From Bacteroidota bacterium (GTDB lineage: Bacteria; Bacteroidota; Bacteroidia; Chitinophagales; Chitinophagaceae), in assembly GCA_018267575.1 (NCBI GenBank), contig JAFDYF010000052.1, positions 1 through 64,000 of the forward strand: 64,000 bases of DNA, given 5' to 3'. Shown here one piece after another: positions 26,353 through 36,536 of the stretch. The notes under the pieces were generated by a model. The model made no database searches, had not been told where the DNA came from, and saw nothing but the letters and a program-made list of their open reading frames with translations. Position 1 is the first letter of the stretch. Every line of letters starts with the position of its first letter. Made by a program: the position numbers and the translations under genes.

Positions 26353-27012
26353 ATGCAATTGCTTCGCATTTTTTTTACGGGTCTTTTAATCAGCTTTCTA
26401 GGCACTTTGCCTTTTGGTACACTGAATGCTGCCGTGCTGCAGATTTCGGCCGCTGAAGGCACTTGGCCGGCTATCTATTTTTCTATTGGGGTATTGCTGG
26501 TGGAGATGGCCTATGTGCGGGTTTCGCTCGTGGCGATGGATTGGGTGAGCAAACGGAAACAGTTTTTCCGCTGGCTAGAATGGGTTTCTATATTGATTGT
26601 GGTAATACTCGCTATTAGCAGTTTCGTAGCTGCAGCTAGGCATGCCCAAGCAAAAAACATCATCTTGGGTAGCAGCTTGCCGAAATTTATATTGGGAATG
26701 GCCATGAGTGCGGTGAACCCGGTACAGATCCCTTTTTGGTTTGGATGGAGCACGGTACTTTTTGCCAAAAAAATATTGCTGCCACAAAACAACCATTACC
26801 ATTTTTATATAGCAGGCATCGGTATTGGCACTTTTGCCGGCAATGCACTATTTATTTATGGGGGCAGATTGGTTATTGATAAACTGAATACAAATCAACA
26901 GATTTTGAATTGGGCGATTGGGACCGTTTTTGCCATCACGGCCCTCATTATGATCTGGCGTATGCTCATGAAAAAAGATGCTTTTGAGAAAGTGATTGGC
27001 GACGAGCCCTGA
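26353..27012 (+). CDS. LysE-family transporter
   Basis: A 219-residue membrane protein with six hydrophobic helices, of the LysE/RhtB exporter superfamily. The N-terminus FLGTLPFGTLNAAVLQISAAEG contains the conserved GxLPFGxxN pattern and the middle has FILGMAMSAVNPVQIPFWFGW, the second half-repeat. Relatives export amino acids or small metabolites; the substrate is unknown. It points toward the Fe-S oxidoreductase gene on the other strand. Confidence 0.85.
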   Translation: MQLLRIFFTGLLISFLGTLPFGTLNAAVLQISAAEGTWPAIYFSIGVLLVEMAYVRVSLVAMDWVSKRKQFFRWLEWVSILIVVILAISSFVAAARHAQAKNIILGSSLPKFILGMAMSAVNPVQIPFWFGWSTVLFAKKILLPQNNHYHFYIAGIGIGTFAGNALFIYGGRLVIDKLNTNQQILNWAIGTVFAITALIMIWRMLMKKDAFEKVIGDEP

Positions 27013-27074
27013 ACAAACGGTATTAGGTAGACGCATTATTAGAAAAACACAAAATCGTTTTGTGCTCCTTGATA

Positions 27075-28388
27075 CTACACTTCGTTTACCCATTTATCTC
27101 GGTCATCCGGTGCCAATTTCCAAGGTGCAAAATTGTTTTCGATATTGCTGAACATGCTGTTCCATTCCTGAGGGGCATTACTATCTTCCATGACCAATGC
27201 CCTCCGCATTTCCAAAATAATCTCCAATGGGCTAATGCTCACTGGACATTCTTCCACACAGGCATTGCAACTGGTACAAGCCCTTAGTTCCTCCACGCTG
27301 ATATGGTTCAGCAAATTTTTTCCATCGTCAATAAAAGCCCCGTTTTTATTTATGTTTTGACCTACTTCTTCCATGCGGTCGCGTGTGCCCATCATAATTT
27401 TTCTAGGGGATAATAATTTGCCAGTGATATTGGCTGGGCAAGCTGCGGTGCACCTACCGCATTCGGTACACGAATAGGCATCCAGCAAGTTTTTCCAACT
27501 CAGGTCAAAAACATCTTTTGCCCCAAACTTCATGGGTGCAGCGGCTTCAGTGGGTGCCAGTTCAGGCTGCATGGCGTAAAGCACTTCCTTTTGTACTTCA
27601 ACCATATTATGCATCTTCCCTTCAGGCGATAGCCGGGCATAATAGGCATTGGGGAATGCCAATAAAATATGTAAATGCTTGGAATAAGGCAGATAGTTCA
27701 GGAAGGCGAAAATGCCCAGAATATGGAGCCACCAACAGGTTCTTTCCAAGGCCACCAGTTGTTGATCGCTAAAGCCCGCAATCAAAGGCTGTATATATTG
27801 TGATAGGGCAAAATTGCCTGTAAGATGTGCTGCATAATGCCCATAGCCCCTTGATTGCAACAAAGTATCAGCCGCATTCATGGTTAGGAACAGGGTCATA
27901 AGCACGATCTCCGTAATCAGGATATAATTGGCATCACTCTTGGGCCAACCGTCCAGTTCCTTACTAGCCAGTCTTTTTACCTTCACCCAATTCCGTCTCA
28001 ATAAAAACACAATACAAAAAGCAAGTACACCCAAGGCCAAAAATTCAAATGCATTGATCAGGAAAATATAAAACTGCCCACCTAAGGCTGCAAAAAGTCG
28101 GTACGTACCCAAAATGCCATCCAGAAAAATTTCCAGCACTTCGATATTGATGATCAAAAAGCCGGCATACACCACAAAATGCATTAGCGCTACCAAAGGG
28201 TTACGGAACATCTTTTTTTGACCGAATGCCAACAGCAAGAGGTTTTTCCAACGGGCAGCGGGATTGTCGGTATAATCTGCGTCCTTACCCAACTGTATAT
28301 TCCTTCTGATCTGTTTTATTTTTTTCGAAAACAAATAAATGGCCATGCCAGCAGCAATAATGAAAAGGGTCTGTTGGGCAATTTGCAT
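27075..28388 (-). CDS. membrane-bound 4Fe-4S oxidoreductase, HdrE/HdrC-like
   Basis: A 437-residue protein. Five or six membrane helices (residues 1-240) resemble the cytochrome-b-like part of nitrate reductase gamma/HdrE. A soluble domain follows with two Cys clusters: CTECGRCTAACP and CTSCNACVEECP, each a C-x2-C-x2-C-x3-C-P 4Fe-4S site. Such proteins pass electrons between the quinone pool and a soluble partner. In most Bacteroidota the next gene encodes a CCG-domain (HdrB/GlpC-like) partner; here LysE lies downstream on the other strand and no partner is in the window. Confidence 0.9.
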   Translation of the reverse strand: MQIAQQTLFIIAAGMAIYLFSKKIKQIRRNIQLGKDADYTDNPAARWKNLLLLAFGQKKMFRNPLVALMHFVVYAGFLIINIEVLEIFLDGILGTYRLFAALGGQFYIFLINAFEFLALGVLAFCIVFLLRRNWVKVKRLASKELDGWPKSDANYILITEIVLMTLFLTMNAADTLLQSRGYGHYAAHLTGNFALSQYIQPLIAGFSDQQLVALERTCWWLHILGIFAFLNYLPYSKHLHILLAFPNAYYARLSPEGKMHNMVEVQKEVLYAMQPELAPTEAAAPMKFGAKDVFDLSWKNLLDAYSCTECGRCTAACPANITGKLLSPRKIMMGTRDRMEEVGQNINKNGAFIDDGKNLLNHISVEELRACTSCNACVEECPVSISPLEIILEMRRALVMEDSNAPQEWNSMFSNIENNFAPWKLAPDDRDKWVNEV

Positions 28389-28618
28389 AGCAAAAACGAT
28401 TTAATAACTAAGATACGGAAATGTAGCCGCTGTGATATTGTTTTCTCTGTTTTGGGGTTCGATCTTGTGAATAGGTTGCCCTGATTATTCGAACAACTAA
28501 TTTTATAAGTAATGCAATGCTGTAGCCTTGGATTGGTTTTACAAATGTTTTTCGTTTTGAAAAGCTTATGATATAGGCAGGCATACTGCTGTTCAACCAT
28601 TTTTCTTTAATTTGTGCT

Positions 28619-29116
28619 ATGGATAGAAATTATATACTCAGCGAAGAAGTAGCCCAAAAAAAACTGCTTCGGATTGCCTATGAAATTCTTGAAAATAATT
28701 TTGAAGAAACCGAAATCATACTAGCAGGCATCCGGGAAAGCGGTAGTGTGATCGCTAGAAATATTCAGCGGATTTTGGACAGTATACAAAATCATATTAA
28801 AACAGATTTGGTCACCATCACGCTGGACAAAAAAATGCCCAAGGAAGTAACCCTCAGCAAGCCCGTTTCTTTTGATGGTAAGACTATCATTTTGATTGAT
28901 GATGTAAGCAATACGGGCAAAACACTTTTATATGCCCTCAAGCCTTTTTTGGCGGCCTATCCAAAAAAAATCCAAACCTTGGTACTGGTTGAAAGGACCC
29001 ATAAAATCTTTCCTGTAACCCCTTATTATGTGGGTTTATCGGTGGCCACCACCTTGTTGGAACATATTTATGTGGAGGCTGATGGCGATCAGGTAAAAGG
29101 GGCTTGGCTTGAGTAG
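28619..29116 (+). CDS. phosphoribosyltransferase-family protein
   Basis: A 165-residue type I PRTase. The PRPP-binding motif is ILIDDVSNTGKT (residues 91-102), and the acidic hood and IILAGIRESGSVIAR loop match PyrR/hypoxanthine PRTase-like proteins. It resembles PyrR in length and motif, yet no pyrimidine genes are near. It may salvage a nucleobase or be a regulator. The upstream TTAATTTG is -7-like and would put the transcript start almost at the ATG. Confidence 0.85.
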   Translation: MDRNYILSEEVAQKKLLRIAYEILENNFEETEIILAGIRESGSVIARNIQRILDSIQNHIKTDLVTITLDKKMPKEVTLSKPVSFDGKTIILIDDVSNTGKTLLYALKPFLAAYPKKIQTLVLVERTHKIFPVTPYYVGLSVATTLLEHIYVEADGDQVKGAWLE

Positions 29117-29252
29117 TCATTATCAAGGTTTTGATGTGCAAAAATTATTGAAAAATACCCTTTTACCCTCAGGTTTTAACGCCCAAAAACAATAGCTTTG
29201 CCCCCTTCCTTTACATTAAGGAAACTTTGGTTTTTCGCATCTAAAAATCACT

Positions 29253-31838
29253 ATGGACGATAATAATCTCACACCACAGGAAACTCAAGATAATAACCGT
29301 ATAGTCCCCATCAACATTGAAGAGCAGATGAAAACTGCCTACATCGATTATTCCATGTCGGTGATTGTTGGGAGGGCCTTGCCAGATGTACGCGATGGTT
29401 TAAAGCCGGTTCACCGCCGTATATTATACGGCATGAACGAATTGGGCAACCACAGCAATAAACCATACAAAAAAGCAGCCCGTATTGTAGGGGAAGTAAT
29501 GGGTAAATACCACCCACATGGCGACAAGGCTATATATGATACCATGGTGCGTATGGCACAGGAGTGGAGCATGCGCTATATGCTGGTAGATGGGCAAGGA
29601 AATTTCGGTAGTCAGGATGGCGATGGTCCAGCGGCGATGAGATATACCGAAGCCCGTTTGGATAAGAAGGCCGAGGCCATGTTGGAGGATATTGAAAAAG
29701 ATACGGTCGACTTTCAACCCAATTTTGATGATTCCTTGGAGGAACCAGTGGTTTTGCCAACAAGGCTTCCCCAATTGCTGATCAATGGTGCCAGTGGTAT
29801 TGCCGTGGGTATGGCTACCAATATGATGCCCCACAACCTAAGTGAAGTGATTGATGGCTGTATCGCCTATATTGAAAAGCGTGATATCAGCTCCGAGGAG
29901 TTGATGCAATATATCAAAGCTCCTGATTTTCCTACTGGAGGAACTATTTACGGAATGGAAGGCGTGAAAGCAGGGATGCTTTTTGGCCGTGGCCGGGTAG
30001 TGCTGAGGGGAAAATTACGTGTGGATACAAAGCAAAGCGGCAGGGAACAGATCATCATTACCGAAACGCCTTACCAAGTAAACCGGGATGCACTTTGTGA
30101 TCGGATTGGACAGCTTGTAAATGAGAAAATCATTGAAGGCATTGCACATGTAAACAACGAATCCAACCAAAAAGAAGGTACCCGTATTGTGATTGACCTG
30201 AAGAGGGATGCTATTGCAAACCTCATCATCAACCAACTGTACAAGCATACAGAACTACAAACTTCTTACGGTATCAATAATGTGGCCTTAGTAAAAGGCC
30301 GGCCCCGTACACTGAACATACGCGATATGATCTCTGAGTTTGTGGAGTTCCGTCACGATGTGGTGATCCGCCGTACCAAATATGAATTAAAGGAAGCCGA
30401 GAAAAAAGCGCATATCCTACAGGGTTACCTGATTGCACTCGACCATTTGGATGAAGTAATTGCCTTGATCCGTTCTTCCGCCACCCCCGACATAGCCAAA
30501 GAAGGTTTGGTGAACGCTGGATGGGGATTGGATGAAATACAGGCCAAGGCCATTCTGGAACTTCGTCTTCAGCGCCTTACCGGTATGGAAAGGAACAAGA
30601 TCAAGGAAGAGTATGACGAACTGATGAAGTTGATCAGCTTTTTAAAGGAATTGTTGGGAGATGAGGGCAAGCGGTTTGACGTGATCAAAAAAGAATTGCT
30701 GGAGATAAAAGATAAATTTGGCGACGAACGCAAAACCGAAATCACTTATTTGGATGATGAGGTGAACATCAAGGACCTGATCAAGGAAGAAGATGTGGTG
30801 ATCACCATTTCACATTTAGGATATATCAAAAGAACTTCTGCTACTGAATATCGCCAGCAAAGGCGGGGTGGCCGTGGTGCCATTGGTGGTAAAACAAGGG
30901 AAGAAGATTATATCGAGCATCTTTTTGTGGCTTCCTCACATCATACCATGCTCTTCTTTACCGAAAAAGGAAGATGTTATTGGTTGAATATTTATGAGAT
31001 CCCAGAAGGGGATAAGACCAGCAAGGGTCGTGCCATCCAAAACTTGATCCAGATTCCCCCAGATGATAAGGTACGTGCTATCATTGATGTAAAGGACATG
31101 AAAGACGAAGAATTTGTGAAGAGCCACTATATCGTGCTTTGCACAAAGAAGGGTATTATTAAAAAAACATCTTTGGAAGATTTCAGCCGCCCGCGTCAAA
31201 ACGGTGTAAATGCCGTGACCATTCTGGAGGGGGATCAGTTGATAGAGGCCAAACTAACCGATGGTAATTGCGAGATTATGATGGCTGTGAAAACAGGGCG
31301 CTCCATCCGTTTTGAAGAACAGAAGGTAAGACCCACTGGTCGCGGTGCAATCGGTGTGGCCGGCATTGAGGTTGAGCAGGAGGGGGACGAAGTGATAGGC
31401 ATGGTTTGTGTAAACAAAGAAGATAAAACAAGAACTATATTAGTGGTCAGCGAAAAAGGTTATGGAAAACGGACCCAAATTGAGGAATACCGTGTTACCA
31501 ACCGAGGTGGAAAAGGGGTGAAGACCATAAGCGTTACCGATAAAACGGGCATGCTGGTAGGCATTTTGGATGTTACCGAAAGGGAGGACCTGATGATTAC
31601 CTGTAAAAGCGGTGTCACCATTCGCATGCCAGTAATCGGCATCAGTGAACAGGGTAGGGCTACCCAGGGCGTCAAATTGATCAGGTTGGATGAAGGCGAC
31701 GAGATTGCGGCTATTACCAAATTGGATGAGCATGTGGGTAATGGCCAGCATCCCGATGAAGCCATCGAAAAAGAAAATGGCACCACTGAAGAGCCGGGAA
31801 CAGAAGAAGGTACAGCAGGACAGGAGCAACCTGAATAA
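29253..31838 (+). CDS. gyrA: DNA gyrase subunit A
   Basis: GyrA, 861 residues. It cuts and rejoins DNA as part of the A2B2 gyrase that introduces negative supercoils. Landmarks: the winged-helix start [22 protein letters not shown], the quinolone-determining region with [10 protein letters not shown], and catalytic Tyr131 in [10 protein letters not shown] (E. coli Tyr122, offset 9). The C-terminal wheel has the GyrA box QRRGGRG, which marks it as gyrase rather than ParC. Position 92, equal to E. coli Ser83, is Lys (codon AAG); Asp96 (E. coli Asp87) is kept. A TAGCTTTG box at 29193-29200 is a likely -7 element. The acidic tail ends ENGTTEEPG...GQEQPE. Confidence 0.99.
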   Translation: MDDNNLTPQETQDNNRIVPINIEEQMKTAYIDYSMSVIVGRALPDVRDGLKPVHRRILYGMNELGNHSNKPYKKAARIVGEVMGKYHPHGDKAIYDTMVRMAQEWSMRYMLVDGQGNFGSQDGDGPAAMRYTEARLDKKAEAMLEDIEKDTVDFQPNFDDSLEEPVVLPTRLPQLLINGASGIAVGMATNMMPHNLSEVIDGCIAYIEKRDISSEELMQYIKAPDFPTGGTIYGMEGVKAGMLFGRGRVVLRGKLRVDTKQSGREQIIITETPYQVNRDALCDRIGQLVNEKIIEGIAHVNNESNQKEGTRIVIDLKRDAIANLIINQLYKHTELQTSYGINNVALVKGRPRTLNIRDMISEFVEFRHDVVIRRTKYELKEAEKKAHILQGYLIALDHLDEVIALIRSSATPDIAKEGLVNAGWGLDEIQAKAILELRLQRLTGMERNKIKEEYDELMKLISFLKELLGDEGKRFDVIKKELLEIKDKFGDERKTEITYLDDEVNIKDLIKEEDVVITISHLGYIKRTSATEYRQQRRGGRGAIGGKTREEDYIEHLFVASSHHTMLFFTEKGRCYWLNIYEIPEGDKTSKGRAIQNLIQIPPDDKVRAIIDVKDMKDEEFVKSHYIVLCTKKGIIKKTSLEDFSRPRQNGVNAVTILEGDQLIEAKLTDGNCEIMMAVKTGRSIRFEEQKVRPTGRGAIGVAGIEVEQEGDEVIGMVCVNKEDKTRTILVVSEKGYGKRTQIEEYRVTNRGGKGVKTISVTDKTGMLVGILDVTEREDLMITCKSGVTIRMPVIGISEQGRATQGVKLIRLDEGDEIAAITKLDEHVGNGQHPDEAIEKENGTTEEPGTEEGTAGQEQPE

Positions 31839-31901
31839 TGGTTACCATTAAATATTTGTTCCATTTATAAAAAACTATTTATTTTCAATAAAATTTAAAT
31901 C

Positions 31902-33209
31902 ATGAAATCGTTTTTTCTGGCAGTTTTATTTTTTTTAGGAGGAATGGGTTTATCAGCCCAAAGCCTTGATAAGGCCAAAGATCTTCTAAAGGCGAAAAAG
32001 TATATGGATGCTAAGGCAGAGATCGACAAATTGTTGGAAGTGGAAAAGCATCAAAAAAATGCTGAAGCATGGTATTATAAATGCAAAATTTATGCAGCAA
32101 TAGCTGACGATAGCACCATCAAGTCACAAGTGCCAGATGCACGTGCTACCTCTTTTGAAGCTTTAAAAAAATATGTTTCTACGGATGAGCAAGGATCAAA
32201 AGAAAAGGAAAAACAACTCCTGTTGCTCCAATTAGATCGGTATACACCCATCAATTCCGTTTATACCGGTTATTTTAATGATGGGGTCGGCAATTTTAAA
32301 GCCACTAAATATGATGCGGCATTAACCGATTTTAAAGGTGCTCTTTCCGCTAGAGAGTTTATGTTTTTCAAAGGCTGGACTACTGCCAAGTTCGATACTT
32401 TGATTACCTTTTATGCGGGTATTGCTGCCGAACACGCCAAAAAAAGGGATGAGGCGGCTTATTATTATTCTCAAATAGCCGATGCCAAATTGAGCGACGA
32501 AACCTATCTCAACATTTACAAATGGCTGGCCAATTATTACTCACAGGATAAAAACGATGAAAAAGATGCCTTGAAATATGTGAACCTAGGCAAACAGGTT
32601 TTCCCAAAAGATACCACTTGGAATGATATTGAATTGGGGGTGTATGACAATGAATTGGAGCTGTACAGAAAGAACGGCAATAAGGATTCGCTGTTTTCTA
32701 AATACGAGCAGATCACGGCTGCCTTGCCGAATAACCCAGTATTCGTTTACAATTATGGCGTTGAACTATACAACTATGCCATAGATACAAGCTCAGGAAA
32801 AAAGCCTGCCAATTCAGATGCATTGGTCGCAAAAGCAAAAGAAAAACTGAACAAGTCGCTGCAGTTGAAACCAGATTATTCCCAAGCTTCCTTATTGTTA
32901 GGTACCATCATTTATAACGAAGCCGTGGATATAAAGGCAACCACCAAAAATATTAAAGGATCAAAACCAGACGATATCAAGAAGAGAGCCGAAATCCGCA
33001 CGGCAGCTTTGAAAAAGTTTGATGAAGCCCTTCCTTATTTTGAAAAAGTAGATCAGGAATTGGGTCCACAGGGTAGGCTGAAACAAGAAGATAAAAAAAC
33101 CTTGAAAGATGCCTATGACCTGATGATAAATATCTACGACCAAAAAAATCAGAAGGATAAATCGGATCTCTATACCAACAAATTCAATGATGTGGATAAA
33201 GTGCATTGA
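31902..33209 (+). CDS. exported TPR-type protein
   Basis: A 435-residue protein with signal peptide MKSFFLAVLFFLGGMGLSAQ. The mature chain is almost all helical, with TPR-like pairs: LDKAKDLLKAKKYMDAKAEIDKLLEVEKHQKNAEAWYYKCKIYAA, KYDAALTDFKGALSAREF and AKEKLNKSLQLKPDYSQASLLLGTIIYNEA. It is probably a periplasmic or outer-membrane-attached scaffold. No partner can be named. It follows gyrA by 63 bp and may share its transcript; a strong hairpin ends it. Confidence 0.88.
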   Translation: MKSFFLAVLFFLGGMGLSAQSLDKAKDLLKAKKYMDAKAEIDKLLEVEKHQKNAEAWYYKCKIYAAIADDSTIKSQVPDARATSFEALKKYVSTDEQGSKEKEKQLLLLQLDRYTPINSVYTGYFNDGVGNFKATKYDAALTDFKGALSAREFMFFKGWTTAKFDTLITFYAGIAAEHAKKRDEAAYYYSQIADAKLSDETYLNIYKWLANYYSQDKNDEKDALKYVNLGKQVFPKDTTWNDIELGVYDNELELYRKNGNKDSLFSKYEQITAALPNNPVFVYNYGVELYNYAIDTSSGKKPANSDALVAKAKEKLNKSLQLKPDYSQASLLLGTIIYNEAVDIKATTKNIKGSKPDDIKKRAEIRTAALKKFDEALPYFEKVDQELGPQGRLKQEDKKTLKDAYDLMINIYDQKNQKDKSDLYTNKFNDVDKVH

Positions 33210-33230
33210 TTGGTATTCAAGATAAAAAAT

Positions 33231-33270
33231 AAAATCAGAAGCCCTGGGATATCCCGGGGCTTCTGATTTT
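33231..33270. terminator. bidirectional terminator
   Basis: A 40-nt almost perfect palindrome: AAAATCAGAAGCCC pairs with GGGCTTCTGATTTT and the centre GGGATATCCC is itself palindromic, with one G-T pair. It separates the convergent TPR gene and the exported hypothetical gene at 33304 and gives T-rich ends both ways. Confidence 0.9.
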
Positions 33271-33303
33271 TAGATAGGTGGTTTTAAAGGGTAGTAAATT
33301 AGT

Positions 33304-33921
33304 TTAATCATTATTGCTGATCCCGGTAAGCTGGGCATTCACATTATAGCTGTTCGAAGAAAGGATGAGCGGATAGGACGGATCATTCAATATCCTGAAT
33401 CTTTTTTTTCCGTTGGAAGAAACAATACTGATGGCATCTATTTGCCTGCCCTCCAATCGGAATGCATTTTCGGGCAAGTCCGGAACCAGGTTATAAGTAA
33501 TGCCGCCATAAATAGCACTTTTTTGTTCGGTGATAGTTTTAAAAAATTTTCTAGAAAAACAATGGTCGGTTTTATCATCAGATAATACAAACAAGGAAAA
33601 ATTATTTCTGGAAGAGGTAGGCTGTTCATTCGGTGCCCTTAGTTTGCTGGCCTTTTCCATAGCCGTTTTTGACATCACAATTTTATAGATCTGTTTTTTG
33701 GGGCCAAATATCAAAGTGTCAGATAAACTGAAAGCCCCGTTTTCAGTGGAAAGCACTTCCCCACGAACAATCAGTTCGCCACCATCGTTCCCCTTAAAGC
33801 TGTACTGAAACAAAGTGCCCGTTTTTATTTGAGGCAAATATTTGCCCACAAAATTGGAGTCTTGGGCATGAACTTGTAAAAGGACTGTAAAGAAAACAAG
33901 AACCAATAAAGCGTTTTTCAT
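33304..33921 (-). CDS. hypothetical exported protein
   Basis: A 205-residue protein, not recognised. The signal peptide is MKNALLVLVFFTVLLQVHAQ. The rest is mostly beta-strand in pattern (YLPQIKTGTLFQYSFKGNDGGELIVRGEVLS, FRLEGRQIDAISIVSSNGKKRFRIL) with one Cys in DHCFSRKF, and no catalytic motif is seen. It is likely periplasmic or surface-bound. It converges with the TPR gene. Confidence 0.78.
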   Translation of the reverse strand: MKNALLVLVFFTVLLQVHAQDSNFVGKYLPQIKTGTLFQYSFKGNDGGELIVRGEVLSTENGAFSLSDTLIFGPKKQIYKIVMSKTAMEKASKLRAPNEQPTSSRNNFSLFVLSDDKTDHCFSRKFFKTITEQKSAIYGGITYNLVPDLPENAFRLEGRQIDAISIVSSNGKKRFRILNDPSYPLILSSNSYNVNAQLTGISNND

Positions 33922-34258
33922 CTTTGGATTTAATTAGACCTATTAATAACAATAAATCTTCTAGAAAAGTATATAATAGAGCTATATTTTATCAAGTTCG
34001 GGATGCTTGGAGCGTCATATTTAGTCGGGGTCGGGATGGCAAAGCCCAAGTTTTAATTCTATATTATAGAATAAATGCCCTGAATGCGGCAATCTACAAT
34101 TCATTGATTGGCAATTTCCCTAGTTGTTATACTATTTTTTTGAGTGAAACCACTCCATTCTGTAATAATCACCCGTTTGGCATCTAGCAAATGCACTAAA
34201 ACCCAAATTCTCCCGTTTTTTAATACAATCCCTATTGAACTAAATAAATCCGGCCAAT
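33922..34258. other. intergenic region with a 17-nt palindrome
   Basis: No convincing gene. A short open frame at 33924-34187 has no coding character. At 34056-34072 there is a perfect palindrome, ATTCTATA-T-TATAGAAT, suited to a dimeric regulator or a weak hairpin before the receiver gene. Confidence 0.5.
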
Positions 34259-34651
34259 ATGAATAACGAATTCCCCTTTTGTATTTTTATAGTCGATGAC
34301 GATCCTTTTTGTCTCCAGCTTTATCATTATCACCTTAGCAGCTTGGGATATAAAAACGTGTATGCGTTTGACAATGGTAAGGATTGTGTCAAGAGCCTTG
34401 CCTTACAGCCCGACCTCATCCTGCTCGACCATTATATGAAACCGATGAACGGCATGGATGTGCTGAAACAGGTGAAGCGCAATAACCCAGATATTTTTGT
34501 TGTTTTCATTTCAGGACAGGAAGAGATCCACCTGCCCATCGTGGCAATGGATAATGGAGCATTCGATTATCTGGTAAAGACGGATGTGACCGAAGACAAA
34601 CTCCATTTATTGATTGAAAAAATACAGTTGATTAAAAAGCTACCCCATTAA
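34259..34651 (+). CDS. single-domain response regulator (CheY-like)
   Basis: A 130-residue receiver with no output domain. Acidic residues in FIVDDDP, phospho-acceptor Asp57 in LILLDHYMKP, Ser85 in VVFISGQ and Lys107 in YLVKTDV complete the active site. It probably works as a phosphate shuttle or by direct protein binding. No kinase gene is adjacent, so its partner is elsewhere. A hairpin follows at 34669-34693. Confidence 0.94.
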   Translation: MNNEFPFCIFIVDDDPFCLQLYHYHLSSLGYKNVYAFDNGKDCVKSLALQPDLILLDHYMKPMNGMDVLKQVKRNNPDIFVVFISGQEEIHLPIVAMDNGAFDYLVKTDVTEDKLHLLIEKIQLIKKLPH

Positions 34652-34668
34652 AAGCCCCGCTTAAATTG

Positions 34669-34693
34669 CGAAGGGCAAGAATCTTGCCCTTCG
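34669..34693 (+). terminator. hairpin after the receiver gene
   Basis: CGAAGGGCAAG (34669-34679) pairs with CTTGCCCTTCG (34683-34693), loop AAT. The stem is strong but no clear T-run follows. Confidence 0.5.
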
Positions 34694-34769
34694 ATACTCT
34701 TAATATCCCAATTGAATCGAACGCTTAAAAACGTTTAGATTGCCGGAAGCTTCATAGATTTACAGTTCT

Positions 34770-36017
34770 ATGAACATCCGCTTTACACAAAGGTCTCGTT
34801 TGGTCCTGATCCTTGGCTTGCTATCAGCCATCGGTCCTTTCTCCATTGATATGTACCTGCCTGCGTTCCCTGATATTGCCAGTGGGCTTCATTCCACGGT
34901 AGCCAGTGTAACGCTTTCTTTATCCAGTTTTTTTATAGGCATCTCCATAGGCCAATTGATTTATGGTCCCCTGCTTGATAAGTATGGAAGAAAGCGTCCT
35001 TTATATATTGGGCTGATTGTGTATCTGTTTGCTTCTGTCGGTTGCGCATTGGCGTCTTCTGTGGATGCACTTATTGTAATACGCTTATTACAAGCCCTGG
35101 GAGGCTGTGTAGGAATGGTGGCTGCCCGTGCCATGGTTCGTGACTTTTTTGAGGTAAAGGAAAATGCAAAGATATTTTCGCTGCTCATGTTGGTGGTGGC
35201 CGTGTCGCCCATTATTGCGCCAACACTAGGTGGTTATGTGACGGCCGCATTGGGATGGAGATATGTTTTTGTGGTACTCATCATCATCGTGGCCATCATT
35301 ATAGTAGGTATATATTTTTTTCTGCCCGAGAGCAGGAAGCCAGATAGGAGCTTGTCTTTGAAACCATCAAATATTCTTCAGAGTTTTATTACCGTGTTCC
35401 AGCATCCACAGTTTTATACTTATGCTTTTACGGGTTCTATTGCAGCGGCGGGTCTGTATGCCTATATCGGTGGTTCGCCCTATGTGTTCATGGAAATTTT
35501 TAAAGTGAGTGAAAAACAGTATGGGTGGATCTTTGCATTAATCGCAATGGGGTTGATTGGCTCCAGCCAATTGAATAGTGTGCTATTGAAAACATATCAG
35601 AGCGAGCAGATCATCAGGGTGGCATTGATATGCCAAACGGTTACGGGCCTTACGCTTTTTTTAGCAGCCTTATTCGGTAAGTTGGAATTGTTCAGTACCA
35701 TTTTCCTCATTTTCATTTTCCTATGTTGTCAGGGATTTACCTTCCCCAACTCTTCGGCACTTTCGCTGGCTCCCTTCAGTCATAATGCAGGCACGGCCTC
35801 CGCATTGATGGGCGCTATCCAAATGGGCATTGGCGCATTTACTTCCGCTTTGGTAAGCCTTTTCCATAATCATACCGCTTTGCCCATGACTGGTGTGATG
35901 GCTTGCTGTGCATTGGGCAGTTTAACGGTATTGACCATTGGCAAACGCATGATTGTTTATCATTCAAGCATCATCGAAGTGGCAGAACAGTCAGCCGAGA
36001 TGTTCAGTACTTCTTGA
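34770..36017 (+). CDS. Bcr/CflA-family multidrug exporter (MFS)
   Basis: A 415-residue, 12-helix major-facilitator transporter. The N-terminus SAIGPFSIDMYLPAFPDIA is the hallmark of the Bcr/CflA drug:H+ antiporter group, followed by the loop 2-3 motif A GPLLDKYGRKRPLYIGL and the motif-C-like stretch in helix 5 (LMLVVAVSPIIAPTLGGYV). Relatives pump bicyclomycin, chloramphenicol, sulfonamides or cysteine. The substrate cannot be told from sequence. It seems to be a single-gene unit. Confidence 0.94.
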   Translation: MNIRFTQRSRLVLILGLLSAIGPFSIDMYLPAFPDIASGLHSTVASVTLSLSSFFIGISIGQLIYGPLLDKYGRKRPLYIGLIVYLFASVGCALASSVDALIVIRLLQALGGCVGMVAARAMVRDFFEVKENAKIFSLLMLVVAVSPIIAPTLGGYVTAALGWRYVFVVLIIIVAIIIVGIYFFLPESRKPDRSLSLKPSNILQSFITVFQHPQFYTYAFTGSIAAAGLYAYIGGSPYVFMEIFKVSEKQYGWIFALIAMGLIGSSQLNSVLLKTYQSEQIIRVALICQTVTGLTLFLAALFGKLELFSTIFLIFIFLCCQGFTFPNSSALSLAPFSHNAGTASALMGAIQMGIGAFTSALVSLFHNHTALPMTGVMACCALGSLTVLTIGKRMIVYHSSIIEVAEQSAEMFSTS

Positions 36018-36102
36018 ATATTTGAATACGTTAGTTGATAACCCATAAACTCACTAGATAGTCTTTTTTGCTATTTTTGCTTTTCACCTTATCTTTTTTA
36101 GA

Positions 36103-36522
36103 ATGAGTAAAAATAGTAAAGCCTTATCTTTTATAATCGGGTTCTTCCTCATTATTATTTCCCTGATTATTTATCGTTATGAAAAACTACTGACTAAAAT
36201 AAGGGAAGAAGAAAATTTCAGCCATGTGGATGGTGGCATACCTATCTCGAAGAAATATACTGCAAATGAAATTATCTATCTTATAAAGAAAAGTAGCCAT
36301 TATTTGGGTGACAGTATCAGCATTTTCGATAATGGTCAAATAAGCTCAAGTAACCCTAAATTTCAAGGTACCATCGCTGCGGTCATCAGTTCCAAGGACA
36401 ATATGGATATTGTTAGGTCGAATATGGAATCAAACAAGTTGCCGATTCAATTCAATATTTATGAGCTGGCTTCCATCTATTATGTACAGCAATACCCAAA
36501 TGAATTCAAAACCAAGCACTGA
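36103..36522 (+). CDS. small membrane-anchored hypothetical protein
   Basis: A 139-residue protein, not recognised. One N-terminal helix (ALSFIIGFFLIIISLIIYRYE) should anchor it in the membrane, leaving a mixed alpha/beta domain outside (TANEIIYLIKKSSHYLG, GTIAAVISSKDNMDIV). A TATTTTTG -7-like box is at 36072-36079. It ends 14 bp before the large polytopic membrane protein and is probably co-transcribed with it, so the two may work together. Confidence 0.7.
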   Translation: MSKNSKALSFIIGFFLIIISLIIYRYEKLLTKIREEENFSHVDGGIPISKKYTANEIIYLIKKSSHYLGDSISIFDNGQISSSNPKFQGTIAAVISSKDNMDIVRSNMESNKLPIQFNIYELASIYYVQQYPNEFKTKH

Positions 36523-36536
36523 TAAACCTTGCCTTC

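Noticed and set aside
29424..29834. 136-codon open frame antisense to gyrA
   Set aside because: Shadow of a strongly conserved coding region; no independent motif.
33924..34187. 87-codon plus-strand open frame
   Set aside because: No known motif, no start signal and a composition like the surrounding gap; it lies between two genes with their own leaders.
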